Under the pieces are notes generated by a model. The model had not been told where the DNA came from, searched no databases, and worked only from the letters and a program-made list of their open reading frames with translations. Below are positions 34,159 through 46,067 of a stretch of DNA of 64,000 nt, piece after piece (the stretch's first letter is position 1; every line of letters begins with the position of its first letter). The DNA comes from Gremmenia infestans (taxonomy: Eukaryota > Ascomycota > Leotiomycetes > Helotiales > Hamatocanthoscyphaceae): the NCBI GenBank assembly GCA_032629725.1, contig JAFEVB010000008.1, positions 992,001-1,056,000 on the forward strand, read 5' to 3'. The position numbers and the translations under genes were made by a program.

Positions 34159-36251
34159 GTTGGGATGGAAGGAAAAATGAAAGGAAAGATAACAGTTTGA
34201 TGGGGGGAGTAATGTGTCCATGAAATCATGAAATTGTAATATTGCATGATAATGCCACTAGCTAATACATATTTCTTTATAAAATAGATTAGAAGACCGC
34301 ATTTAATAGATCTACTCTAAATCACAATTAAAATATACTTTTACTCGCAGTTTAAAGGCTGATAAATAATCCGATTCTGTTGTTCCTAGTCTCTCGTTGA
34401 GAAATAAGGAGTAGAAATCATTTCTCCCACTTCTTAATATTAATTTACACCCCTACGTATCATTCCAATCTTCATTTAGTACCCTTTGTAATAACATGAA
34501 GTTGTCTATGGCGTCGCTCTATATGGTAAAAGTGTTGACGTAGATTGAAGAGCATGTAATAGGATACCTTGTTCGTGCTCGAAAGATACCTTCCAAAGTT
34601 CAGGGGAAGTAAGATTACTAAACCACCACACATGAAACCATTCCCCTCTCTTCTAGGATTTACCCTTCTTCGCCGAAGTGAAAAAATCCGCCGAAATAAA
34701 TATATGTCATTCAATATCAAGCTTCAAGGACGCAAGAGTTCACTTAAAATTGAGAGACGGCGTTAGCTATAGTACTCGCAGCTTTCTATTTTCCCTGGGC
34801 TGTTTTGAGTCATAGTTATAAACAAAACAACCATATCTGAAAATAGCCACAAGGATACAGTAGATAGATACCCACACCCATGGATCGAACGCACGCGGAT
34901 GCATGGATCCGGTCCCCCCATTCCCTCCTTTCTCTGAAGACCGAGGAATGTGGCACTAGCTCTTAATGTATCAATCCGAGCTTCCGGGAATACTTTACTG
35001 TACTTCAAAGTGGACCATCACAAGTGCCGCTTCTAGTATCCAGAAACGTGGAGGTTCGTGTTCCAAGTATGAGTAGTTCGTTTGGGGATCTGCCGATATA
35101 TGCATCGCGGCCATTGACGCCACGCCAATGCGGGACAACTCCCCCGCATTTCCCCACGACCCACTTGTTGCAACGTCCACTTCTCGAAAGAAAGTAAGAA
35201 AGTAAGAAAGTGTTGATGGTCTAGACCCGCATGACTGCCTAGCTATGTAGGAAAACGATAGGGAGGGAGGTCTCAACACCAAGAAATATATTGGTAAAAA
35301 AGGTGGTAGGCAAATAGATAATGGTCCAGCTGGTGCGCCTCCCTCTCTCTCGTCATCTGATACGCGGAGTTCCATTGATAGATTGTGAATAGAAATTTGT
35401 ACGAGGTCGCGGTCAGAGGAAATGATGACGCTGGGAAGTCTGTACTAACCTCGGATCGGATGCAATATTCAAGATTTCACTACAAACACTATCTCCAGGC
35501 CTCGGCTTCTCTGGGCTCCCATCTCAATTGGTCAAGAATTGTGTGGCATACCTAAGGTAAGCTAAGGAGTAGGTATTGTTGCTGGCAACGGCATATACAA
35601 ATATTGCCGCCCGTTTGTGCTGACGTAGACAATTCAGGAAGCCCCTCCGCAAATCAATCCAGTTTGATTGGGGAATTCGACATCAGAGGGGGGGGGAGGG
35701 GGGAAGGTGGCACCACTCGACAGGTAAGTTTATTAGCTAGCCACTGCTTATCAAGCCTTTGACCGTGTTAAAGGTTCTACATGGGATCATTCTTCTAGTT
35801 ATTCTGGTGTTGTTGCATGCTTCTCGTTATCTGTATGTAGATGCTTAGGTGATGTGGTGTGGTGTGATCTGGACTAGGTGCTATACAGTAGACGAAGAGT
35901 GCAAGGGCGCTCGTACTGTACTGTACTATACTATCTGTACCCGTTTTGCTCTGCTCTAGAAAGGCGAATGGATGGTAAAGGAGCATTTCCTACGGCTGGC
36001 GTAAAGTATCCCGGGCGCCATGTCTTCATCCTCAACAAAGAAACGGCACAGCCGGACTATAAACATTCACTCCACTTGGCCCATTAGGTAGCTTTGTTCC
36101 ATGCTTGTGGTCGCCGGGGACCCCGCACTCCCGCACTTCATAAGAGCCCTGTTATCCCCATGAAATTCCCTCCAGTGCGCTCCCAGAAAAACACCAAAAG
36201 ACTATTTGATCTCAACAAATTCTACTACACATTGGACACAGTTCTTCTACG
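34159..36251. other. 2.1-kb gene-poor region
   Basis: No credible gene. It holds AT-rich DNA just after the transporter, an AGTAAGAA repeat (35184-35211), a run of G near 35690-35705 and TACTGTAC-type motifs near 35913-35929. The right end is the aquaporin promoter. Confidence 0.5.
35184..35211 (+). repeat. AAAGTAAG tandem repeat
   Basis: Three tandem GAAAGTAA-type units lie in non-coding DNA. Confidence 0.7.
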
Positions 36252-37689
36252 ATGGCGGAACATGTTGAAGATTCGGCTCATACTACGGGCTACGATGCTC
36301 GAAGATTGCACACGAATGATATGGAACTTGGAGTGACTGATGCCGTGCAAAGACATGTCCGGGTAAGCTATATTCTCGCAGAAATATATCTTACTTCAGA
36401 CATCTCGGGAGAGATTACTTTCTTGACCTATTTTGAGAGTCGATTGCTCTCAAAAAAAGTCCCAACGCCCATGGAGCATCCACCTAACTCCCAAACTCTA
36501 TCATACGAGGCAATGCTGATTGGGAGATCTTGACATACAGAGGAACGTTGTTCCACCCAAACCAGTCACTCAGCGGAAACTCGACTTTGAGCATTTGAGG
36601 CCGAGATGGATGAGGGAAATGGCCGCTGAGGCTCTCGGCGTGTTCTTTTACGTGTTCGTACCCTGATACGTCCTGCATAAGTCCTGAAATCATCTGACAG
36701 ACTCTTTAGGTATCCCGGTATTGCCTCACAGGCATCTTTCTTCTTGAACGGCACAGAGCCGGCCTTCGGATCTATATTCCAAATTGGATGGGCCTATGCC
36801 ATCGGAATCGCCTTTGCCATCATTGTTTGTGGTTCGACATCTGGTGGCCACTTTAATCCAGCAGTCACCCTCTGCTTTGCGGTTTGGCAAGGGTATGCAT
36901 CTATTCAAATATCAAATACAAAACATAACTTACTGAGATATCGCAGGTTTCCCTGGTCTAAAGTTCCCAGATATATATTTGCCCAGATCTTTGGGGCCTT
37001 TATGGCTGGTCTGCTACTTGTCGGACAGTATCACCCGCAATTGATGGCACTTTCCGCTGAAGTTCAAGCCAAAGGCTTGAGTCCCAACTCTTTAGGCGGT
37101 CCTGGGAGCATTTTGTGTAGTTTTCCCGCACCGAACGAGACAAATTATGGATACTTGTTCCTTATTGAGTTCTTCGTGGACAGCTTCATCGGGTAAGAAA
37201 ATCGGGCATTGATAATATTCAAACAACTGACGAAGATACAGCCTTGTGATCTGGGCCGTCCTAGATCCTGCCAATCCATTTGTTGCCCCCGCCTCCGCGC
37301 CGTTTGTCATCGGCCTGGCATATGGGAATATGGTTTGGGGTTTCGGTGCGGCCACCATTGCAACCAACTTGGCTAGAGATCTTGGAACTCGAATCGTGGC
37401 AGCGATTTTCTTCGGCGGAGATGCTTTTGATAGATACGCACCCATCGCCGTGTTCACAAATGTCCCTGCGACTTTTTTTGCCTTGTTTGTGTACGAGATT
37501 ATCTTGAGAGATAGCTTTGCTATCATTGCAAAGGGTCATAATGTGCACGAAGAAGGGGAAGAGGGACTGTCGCGCCACTTGACGAAAACAGGTACATTGG
37601 AAACGGGGATTGCAAGTAACATACAAAGAAGAGATGACTATAGTGATGAGAGCTATGCAAACCGACAGAAAGAAAGGTCTCCAGTTTGA
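36252..37689 (+). CDS. aquaporin-like MIP-family channel with NPA and NLA motifs, 366 aa
   Basis: Exons 36252-36362, 36541-36653, 36710-36892, 36947-37192 and 37242-37689 join in frame. The core is a major intrinsic protein: MAAEALGVFFYVYPGIAS (TM1), GGHFNPAVTL with the first NPA at 124-126, YIFAQIFGAFMAG, LIEFFVDSFIGLVIWAVLD, and ATNLARDLGTR where the second NPA reads N260-L-A262. The P-to-L change keeps the Asn that faces the pore and is known from some fungal MIP subgroups. The substrate could be water, glycerol or another small solute. A ~60-residue charged N-tail and a ~60-residue acidic/basic C-tail would lie in the cytoplasm. The second intron uses a GTTCGT donor, unusual but forced by the frame. 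Confidence 0.88.
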
Positions 37690-38377
37690 GAATGGACTCT
37701 AGTCACGTTAGAGATAATGAGGGAAACGATGTACAAAATGTAAACGAGTAACAACAGCGATTTCATAGCAAGGAAGTACCGTAGTAATTGAAATATAAGA
37801 TAGTATAGTGGTCCAAGTTGAACGAGCTATGGACTTCAATGTAGTCCAATATGAAAAACTTTGAATAGATCATTATGATTTAGGCGTCTAGCACATGAAC
37901 GTTTGTAAAACTTCTTCGTGTACCGAGTACTTGGTAGTTGTCCATTTGATGTGGCACACGTATCTTATATGGCAATTTTGTTAATTTGCTTATTAATGTG
38001 CCACTTGGTTTGGAACATCAGAAATTGATGTTGCGTTTTCTATCAAGGACGGAGAAGAGGACGAGGATTTTAAGAATACAATACTCTACTGAACTGCAAG
38101 CGCACGCTAGCCGAAAATGTAAAAAAAAACCCCACACTCCGGTCCTTAAAAAAAGTACTTCCGTACCTACTGACACAAGTAAATCTGCCCTGCCTGGAAG
38201 CACCTGCCTATCGACTTTTATGTCGCACGCGAGCCACGGCATGATAGGCAATACTTTTCCACCATTTTGCAAATCCTAATATATACGAAGTCCTAGGACG
38301 CCTTCCACTCTTTTCCACATACATTTTACCTCAAGAGCAACCCATTCTTTGGAGAATATCCTCTTGCTTCTCCCATC
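37690..38377. other. intergenic region, aquaporin to PRMT5
   Basis: 0.7 kb with no gene seen; aquaporin 3' region followed by the PRMT5 promoter. Confidence 0.5.
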
Positions 38378-41101
38378 ATGACTACGCCCCAACCTTTCCT
38401 CGCAGAGGTTGAGCCTCCGTCGCCGCTGGAGGAATCCTTGCCCACCTTTTACATTGGTCACCATGAATCCAAGCGGCCGTTGCCTGTCACAGAATTTGTC
38501 CTGCGACAGGCTCAGGATACTGGTGTAAGTTCCCTCGTTTGAAATGCAGACAGCCGCTGACCCTTCCAGTATGACATGCTCACAAGCCCTATTACGAGCC
38601 CGCATTTCCATTCAAGGGTGTTGACTCTGGTCTCTTCCTACCTCGTCGAGCTGTCACAGCTAGAGACCTCGGACGGTCTAAATACGACCAGCAGTATCCC
38701 ACCCGCACCGATAATCCCACCTCTCACCCCATTTGATACCCCTATGACGCCTAGCGACACGCTTTCTCAGCTCATCGGATACTGTAGCCCATGGATTGAC
38801 TTGTGCTCTTCGGACCCCTTGATCTCTAACATTTCACGGCAGGTATTGAATATTGAGATCGCATATGCTTCATTTTGCGGGGTGGGCAACATTATCATTC
38901 CGGGGCCTAGGAATTACAGCAGCGGATCCACAGATAATAATGGCATCATCCAGTATGCTCGTGCAATCCAAGAAGCGCTCACTATTGGCAGCTATATTCA
39001 GATGGCGATTCATGTTCCAATGTACGGACACGAAGAGGTAAAAGATATGACTGGAGATCTCCAGCCATTTGCCAGAGATTATGGGTCGCCCGGAAAACCA
39101 AAAGAGAGCAAAGATATCGATCTGTTTGAGACCTGGGACGCATGGAATTTCATTCGGAGCGTATGTAAATACAATTCAAGACTTTCAGTAGGTAAGAAAC
39201 CAATACAATCGTCCATTTCCCATTTTTTGCAGCCTAGTGAAGAATTATCGAGCAATTTCGAGAGCTGAGACCCTTCGGAGCACTTCTAAACCTCTGAAGG
39301 TAATTTTCCCGCTCGATTAGACCGCGTTGGGCAGAGAATGACAGCTAACATCCATGTGTAGCACTCGGGATTCCCCGTCAGCTTCCAGTCGAGTCATTGC
39401 AGTCTCGCTGGTTCGCTGAACCTCTTCGCTTATTGTCATTCACGCCTTCGTCTTTCCTGAAAAATAAAGGGGGGCACCCAGTCTTTAGTAAGAGCCACCA
39501 AACCCTGTTATCAAGGTATATGCGTCTCAAACAGCCGCCCTGGCTCTTACTCTCCGACGTTGGCCCTGTTCCCGGCCTTGACGATCCGGTCCAGCTCTCA
39601 GCTACTGCTGATGGGTTTCCATCCCCTAGTTCAGTTGCAGATGCGTCTAGATCAGTCTCTCCTACTCCTTCTCCTACTCCATCGGAAGCAACCGCGGCCT
39701 CCAGAGAAACCCCAAAATCGAAGCCCAAACCGAAGGATCCTGCGGCACATTTAATCTATATGAGGTACCTCCAGAGGAACCAACCACCTCGGACAGCCAT
39801 TGAGAAATTTGGCTCTGGTTACCAAGATTATCTCCAGGCACCTCTCCAGCCATTGACAGATAATCTGGAATCTGTTACATATGAAGTTTTTGAGAAAGAC
39901 CCTGTCAAATACGATTGGTATGAGCGTGCCATTGCACAAGCATTGTCTGACTGGACCAAACAAAGCAAGCCAACCTCCAGTTCAGATGGTGCGGTGGTGA
40001 TCGCGGTCGCTGGCTCTGGTAGAGGCCCACTTGTCACGCGTGCTTTGAGAGCAAGTAAGATGACAGGGGTTCCTGTTGAAGTATGGGCTGTCGAGAAGAA
40101 TCCTAACGCATACGTTCTTCTGCAGAGACACAATGACATGGATTGGGGCGGCGTGGTCAACGTGGTCAAGAGCGACATGCGGGCCTGGAAGGGACCGCTA
40201 ATCAACCCAACGACTGCTGTAGGACAAGCGACCTCTACTACCACTTCTCCAGCATCACCGTACGGCAAGGTTGACATTCTGGTTTCTGAACTTCTCGGAT
40301 CATTCGCAGATAACGAACTTTCTCCAGAATGTTTGGATGGTGTGCAGCACGTATTAGCTCCGCAATTCGGCATCTCGATCCCAAGCTCTTACACTGCTCA
40401 TCTCACCCCAATCCTCGCTCCCCGTCTGCATGCCGATATTTCACATCGAGCAGTAACGGATACCACGGCCACAGAAACGCCGTATGTCGTAATGTTACAT
40501 GCTATTGATTACCTTGCAACCACGGTTCCGGACCACCCACGCATTCAACGGGCATGGGAGTTTGTTCACCCTCTCCCAGCGTCCACGCTCGCTGTAGCCG
40601 AAGCTAGAAGAGGAGGGGGTGTGAGCGGGGGCGGAGGAGGTAGCATGGCTGGCGGTGATGGTGCCAATGAGCACAACACGAGGTATTCCAGGATGAAGTT
40701 TGTATGCAGGGATAGAGGTGTTGTAAACGGATTGGCAGGATATTTTGAGGCGATTCTTTACGATGGAGGTGCGGAAGGGAAGGTCGAATTGAGCACGAGA
40801 CCCGACACGATTGATGACAAAAGCAAGGACATGATATCATGGTTTCCTATTTTCTTTCCTTTGAAGGTATGTTGTGGCTGAAAAGTGTCTCTCTGAGAAA
40901 AGAAGCTAACAATGTCGTTAGAATCCCCTTTATTACCCTGATGATGCGGAGCTGGAGGTCAGTATTTGGAGGCAAACGGATGATCGAAAAGTCTGGTACG
41001 AGTGGATGGTGGAAGCTTTCGCTATGGTTGGACCCGAAAAGAGAATGAGGCTTGGAATGAGTGAAGTTGGAAGCAGCCGAAAAGTTGGTTGCCTTATGTG
41101 A
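38378..41101 (+). CDS. skb1: type II protein arginine methyltransferase 5 (Skb1/Hsl7), 817 aa
   Basis: Exons 38378-38524, 38570-39191, 39362-40866 and 40922-41101 join in frame. The N-terminal TIM-barrel half includes ETWDAWNFIRSVCKYNSRLS, continuing as VALGIPRQLP across the second intron and aligning well with the animal PRMT5 segment at that place. The methyltransferase core has VVIAVAGSGRGPLVTRAL (SAM site), VEVWAVEKNPNA and the double-E loop SELLGSFADNELSPE, and the beta-barrel ends with WFPIFFPLKNPLYYP. It makes symmetric dimethylarginine on Sm proteins, histones and signalling proteins; in yeasts it acts in cell-cycle and polarity control. A Gly-rich insert (GGGVSGGGGGS) lies in the barrel. 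The second intron is long (170 nt) and contains a possible poison exon. The next gene downstream encodes an Sm protein. Confidence 0.94.
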
Positions 41102-41391
41102 TATCCTCTTGTTTGAAGAAAAGAGCTAGTACTTTAGGAGCCGCTTGAAGTCTCACTTCAGTGTGCATTGTCAAAAGTAATGGTCAGGATGCCAAGTACA
41201 TGGTATCAAAATCCATTCTGTCATGATTCCTAAGCAAAGCCTCTTGCTTTCAAACGCCTTGCCCATTGTTGGACGAAACTTTTCCCTGAACATTGACAAT
41301 GTCCATACCCAAGGGTTCCCTTCCATGCTAAGCCTGATAAAGACCTCAGATAGCATATCCCGAATTCAGCACTTCCTCTTCCATGTTGCAA

Positions 41392-41911
41392 TCAACCCTC
41401 CATCTTTACGTCCCCATTTCCGTTGTTCTGGTTCGCTCCTTGAATCCATAAGACGTTATTGCATCTATAGATATAATCAGTCCGGGCCCTCGATCATGGC
41501 ACAAACCCTCTCCCAAGACTCTGCTTAGAACTCCGCATATAATACTCCTCCATGTAAAACACTTCGACATACCTTATCAGAACCTGGCCCAAAGAACTCG
41601 TCATTTCTTGATCAATCCACTCCTCCGCACCCGACAACTGGATATTCATGTAGCTGTCGATGCTAACCAGGCGGCCCTTGTACTCGGTTTGACCCCATTT
41701 GAGACGGATGACGACTTCCTCATTGACACTAAGTTACTCCTCCGTCAGCACATCCATCGACCTCGTGGAATCGCAGACTGTGGGTGTGGGAGGGAAAGAC
41801 ATACAGGTTTTGCAGCATCGGCCGCGGGTTGATGGGCATGAACTAGAAGCACAAGTCAGCTAACTTTTCTGTAGCTGGTATGCTAGAGATAGGCAGATTT
41901 ACGTTACTCAT
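41392..41911 (-). CDS. smf1: small nuclear ribonucleoprotein F (SmF), 91 aa
   Basis: Minus-strand exons 41911-41903, 41842-41805, 41728-41573 and 41464-41392 join in frame. The protein reads MSNFMPINPRPMLQNLVNEE, then VVIRLKWGQTEYKGRLVSID with SYMNIQLSGAEEW (Sm1), and LGQVLIRCNNVLWIQGA (Sm2). It matches SmF, one of the seven core proteins around the Sm site of U1, U2, U4 and U5 snRNAs. The first exon is only nine nucleotides (ATG AGT AAC), so an automatic annotation could easily miss it. The last intron is 108 nt. The gene converges with PRMT5, whose human counterpart methylates SmB, SmD1 and SmD3 rather than SmF, so the adjacency is probably chance. Confidence 0.92.
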
Positions 41912-42336
41912 CTTGAAGGTTGGGTTGGTGGTGTTTGTAGGGGGCGCGTGGGGGATGTTTTGCGCCTTGCCTTGCTCGTTAAACTTGAGGTTGCGACTAG
42001 CTTCATTTGGTTCCTGGTGCTGTGCGGATTAAAGATCGGTGCTGCTTTAAGATCGTAAGGTAAGGCTGGACCAGGCTTTGACGAGGCTGTGAAGCTGTGA
42101 ATTATAAGTAGCAGGTAGAGACATGTGTTGAACGATTACTTCAACATTCAAATGCGCACTAATAATATAATAGTAAGATGTAATGGCACCTTGTATTCCA
42201 ATCAGTGCGGTGCAACTTGTTCTTGAAATTCCGAGCTTCTTTAGACATCATCCAAGTCATCAAAATAGCTCAGCAATGAAGCATCTAGAATAGCTATAGC
42301 AGTCTGTCCAGTCCCCACCGAGAGCCAGTAGTATCT
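41912..42336. other. spacer between SmF and DUF866 genes
   Basis: These 425 bp separate the SmF start and the end of the upstream same-strand gene. They should hold the SmF promoter and the other gene's 3' UTR. No gene or repeat is seen. Confidence 0.5.
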
Positions 42337-43038
42337 TCAATTCCTTCGTATTTCCCACTTCAAGTCCTTAATACTAACTTCATCTCCTGCCTTCTCATCA
42401 TAGTCAAACCATTCTCCCTCGGTGAGATCAATAGCTGCAAATTTACTACCAGACTCAAGACCAGTGGCAAGCCAATCACCCTAGGATTATCGTCAGGATT
42501 TGGATAGTGACATTTTCACAAAACTTGTTTCATACCTCTGGCTTAAATTCCGTGAACTCCAACCCTCGACAATCAAATTCGATAATCTTCTGGCGTGTTG
42601 GTGGGGATGCCTGCTGATATGGGATAGGGGGTGCCTTGATTGTTGCAGATGATTCTCTCTAATAGCGCCCGCTTTAGTTTTGATATATAATCTTCGTAGA
42701 GGCTTCATTTACCTTGCAAGACTTGCATTTCCAGACAAAGTTTGCCTCCCCTCGACTGCCACTCATGTCGTTCGCTTCCTGCCTCAGAAATTAGTCCTAC
42801 AGATGGCCTCTTCGGAAAACCCTGCTACACAACTTACGAAGCGACTAACGTTCACAAAGTTTGGATGTACCTCTCGGCAGGAGGTGCACTGGACTTTGAA
42901 CGTGTACCAGAATGGCTCCTCGGGTGTGTCGTCCGGCCTCAACTCAGTCACGCTGTTCGAAGCTTGTCAATAATCGCTACATTATGACTGAAGCATTACT
43001 TACCCCGTCAAGTCTGCAGTGAGAGTTAGGGTCAACAT
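42337..43038 (-). CDS. DUF866 / CXXC zinc-binding protein (UPF0587, CZIB family), 160 aa
   Basis: Minus-strand exons 43038-43004, 42952-42838, 42778-42713, 42658-42536 and 42480-42337 join in frame, each junction in the expected phase. The protein begins MLTLTLTADLTGVTELRPDD and carries two CxxC pairs, VQCTSCREVH and WKCKSCKRES, which form one structural zinc site. It then runs through IKAPPIPYQ, IIEFDCRGLEFTEFKPEGDW and a C-terminal acidic segment. Length is that of the DUF866 family, found across eukaryotes (human C1orf123/CZIB). Its cellular role is poorly defined. Split into five small exons, it is invisible as a single reading frame. It is divergently transcribed from the PPR-like gene. 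Confidence 0.9.
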
Positions 43039-43297
43039 TCTTGCAATTAGGACTTAAATATGATGGTCCGTTGCTAAGGTAATGCAAGGTTGTAACTGAT
43101 AGTGGTGGGGTAAGTTGATTTTGTCTGGAAATATTGATACAGTAAAGCGGCAGCACGGGTGGGTCAATCTTCTCTCACCTCCGATGATCGAACCACCAGA
43201 ACCACCCACCTTGAGAACCGATTCCAAAATATTGGCCAACTTGGCAACGTGACAACATCAATTGCCCGAGATAAAATGGTCTCAGCATGATACGGCC

Positions 43298-45587
43298 ATG
43301 CAAGCCCTTTGGTTCCGCGCTGCGCAGACCAGATCCTCCTGTCGATGTAGCTCCTGTCTCAATGCTACGGGCGTTTTAGCTCGTCGAACAACAACAGCAA
43401 CAAGCAAACGAAGTGCTAAAGTTGGAGATCTCTTCACGGCATGTTACTCTACAATACTCGCCACGGCTGTTTATGCAGATGCAAGGGTCAAAGAGGAAAG
43501 GAGGAAAGAATGGGATCGAGTCATTGCTGAGGCCAAAGCTGGGAACCCCATCGACGAAACAGCCATCCCTAGAAGGACAAGCGGACAGCAGAAAGCCGTC
43601 AAACTGAACTTTAGACTAGAATATTATCGTGCAAGCGATAATCTAGGATCTTGGAACAGTACGAGCTGGGAGGCCCCAACCCATCGGTATGAATCCGCAA
43701 AAGCAAGTTTGGAGAGACTAGACGATGAGCTCCGAGGGCTGGTTGATACTCCTGAGAATCTTGTTATGGCAGAAGAAACCCCACCTTCTTCATCTGGACA
43801 AAGCGAGGAATGGTACGATGAAGATGATATCCAAGCACTTCCTTCCGTATACTTCGCACCACGCGAGCCCCTCAGAAGCGAACATACGGACATGTTTGCG
43901 CAAATGGTCAGGAATCTGGTTGATCAGTTTTCTAACGAGGATGGATATGTTTTCAATTGCTAGAGCCGGCACAACTTCAGCCAGTACCGATATCGATATT
44001 CAAAAGATGGAGATGGCACAACGAATAAAGAAACTAAAGACTACTTTTATTCAGATGCCGGCCTATTCAAAGGATGAGATTTCTTCCGAGCAGCGCACTG
44101 CATTGCACAAGTCAATAGTCACAGCTTGTACAAGTACAACTCCGGATCGGCCAAATATCGAGTTACTTGTAGCAAAGATATGTTACAATCTACTCGTCTC
44201 AACCACCCCACCGAGCATTGGAACATATAATATTTTGATAAGGGAATTCACTCGGTTGCAGCAATATGATCTTGCCCAAGATGTTGTCGATTCGTTCTAC
44301 CAGAGCAAAATGAAACCGAATGACAGAACCATTAAGCTCATTCTTGACCACTTCATCGCAGGGCATGACCCTATTGGGTTTCAGAAAACAATTGACCGCA
44401 TGTCTGTGGCCAATGATAACATGCATATCAAAACGAGGACAGTATATCAGTTGTCCTCTCCTGATAACCTTCAATGGGCTATGACGAACAGAATCAGACG
44501 ACTCAAGGACGTCTGGCTAGCTCAAAAGGTGGATCGAAGTCCTGCTATCTTCGAGGCGCTCATCAGGGGGTCGTTTGAGAGAAAAGGAGTCAGGCCAACT
44601 ATTCGTTGTATCAAGGCGTCTCTACGCGAGGGTCAGATGGTGCCTGCGCGTGCTTTCTACAACGCTGTGGAGGCTTGCCTTTCTCGATTCGATTACAAAG
44701 CAGCGCGCAATCTTCTGAGAGTGATTCTGTCTACCTGGGAACATGCCCACACCTTACTTGAAGACCTCGGTCCAGATTTTCGATATGCGTTTCACAAACT
44801 CCTCAATCTTTGCAATATCGACTCGGCGCCTGATTCAAACCCGATTTTGCCGCCCTTTATATCTCTCCACACGTTACGAGACTTCATACGCTGGCTACGG
44901 ATCAAGTCTCTCGAAGATTCCATCAATCGATACGAAGTTTTCGTCTCGTCTCTTAGAACGACTTTTGAGAGAATCCAACCCCTGCTTCATGAACCCTGCA
45001 AGCCCGACGCCCAGCCAACACCTGCCAGCTCTTACGGTAAAGTTGGAAGCCAAGCTATCTGGGAGGGATTGGATCGTTTAGAAAAGTTTGAATTATTAGA
45101 GCTGAGTCGGAAAGCCAAAACAATATCCAATAACGCAGAATTTCGATCCAGCCGACTCCGATTCCTGCAACGAGAAATCGATGACATGGAGATTTCCATC
45201 GCTAGCATCTCTCGAGAGGTTCGAGATTATTGCGCCAGGCAGTCCCGAATTAGCCAAATACGGGCCATTGAAGCTGAACTGGCAATACGAGTGCGCCCAC
45301 TAGCCATTGCGGGATTCGAGGTGGTACCGCTTTTCTTGGACCGACTTTCGACTAAAAGCTGGAATAAGTTCATCACCACAGTCAGGGACGTCCACTCAGC
45401 GGGTCTGTCGTTCAATGACCCTCTGAAATATCTTTTGCGCCTTATATCGCGCGAAGAGAAAATGACAAGTGTTCGGAAAGTGGAGACTCATAATACCAAG
45501 CTGAGTATTCGCAGGAAAAGTCCTGCTATACCGTCCCCATTTCGACCACAACACCAGCTTCCATCTCCGTTTGCAGACCTTTGTTGA
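43298..45587 (+). CDS. PPR-like mitochondrial protein, about 729 aa (intron uncertain)
   Basis: Two open frames overlap and must be joined by an intron. I propose exons 43298-43906 and 44007-45587 (intron GTCAGG...AAAAG, TCTAAC branch point), which restores the frame; an acceptor six bases later would also fit. The start is the ATG of MQALWFRAAQTRSSCRCSSC, a basic, Arg-rich leader like a mitochondrial presequence. A charged helical region follows (ADARVKEERRKEWDRVIAEA). The long C-terminal part is alpha-helical, with a clear PPR-type unit GTYNILIREFTRLQQYDLAQ followed by DVVDSFYQSKMKPND, and ends in a coiled-coil (RFLQREIDDMEISIASISRE). PPR proteins bind organellar RNA; a role in mitochondrial RNA processing or translation is inference. 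If the overlap is instead a real frameshift, the gene would be broken. Confidence 0.7.
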
Positions 45588-46067
45588 TCGGAGAGTTCAT
45601 TTCTACCCTGTTCACTAGGTTACAAAAATTCCGTGTTCGGATCCTTCGCCCCAGCTGTAGATAAAACCAGATAGATAGATGGTCGGGACGGAATGTGTAT
45701 GATGCGACTAAGAAAGGCATGTATATATGGGCAATACTAGCATAAGACGGCGCTTGAGATTTTGGAGTCGGCATTGGGACTGGGTAGCATAGTAGAGTAG
45801 AAGCGGCGTTGTTAGACGTCAAGACCAATGTTCAAAATAATGATCACTCTACTCTGAATACTATTTGCAGTCAAGATGGTCAAATAACACGGTATTATAG
45901 CAAACAGACTTGAAGATGTTATACAAGAGCTGGCTATATCACTAACAGCGCGTCTACCAACCGCGCCCCGATCTACTATCGGGGAGAACCGAGTCTAAGG
46001 GGCCCCAGGGGGCTAGCGTACGACTGTAATGGAGATAAAGTGGTTACAAGATCAGAATCATTTTTAA
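45588..46067. other. intergenic, convergent 3' ends with hairpin
   Basis: 0.5 kb between the PPR-like and qng1 genes, which converge. It contains a perfect 7-bp stem hairpin at 45966-45984 (CCCCGAT / ATCGGGG, 5-nt loop) and a GGGGCCCC palindrome nearby. No gene is called. Confidence 0.5.
45966..45984. repeat. GC-rich inverted repeat (hairpin)
   Basis: CCCCGAT, loop CTACT, ATCGGGG. It lies between two convergent genes and could act as an RNA 3'-end structure, but that is speculation. Confidence 0.6.

Noticed and set aside
39233..39299. Extra coding exon in PRMT5 (one frame is open, LVKNYRAISRAETL...)
   Set aside because: No donor/acceptor phase puts that frame in line with either neighbour, and the direct join aligns well with animal PRMT5. 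It is kept only as a possible poison exon.
45930..45995. tRNA-like sequence on the minus strand (GGCGCGGTTGGTAGACGCGC, then a 5-bp stem with 7-nt loop)
   Set aside because: It resembles a box A/D-arm and an anticodon stem-loop, but there is no acceptor stem, no T-arm GGTTCRANYCC box B, U33 is missing and no T-run terminator follows.
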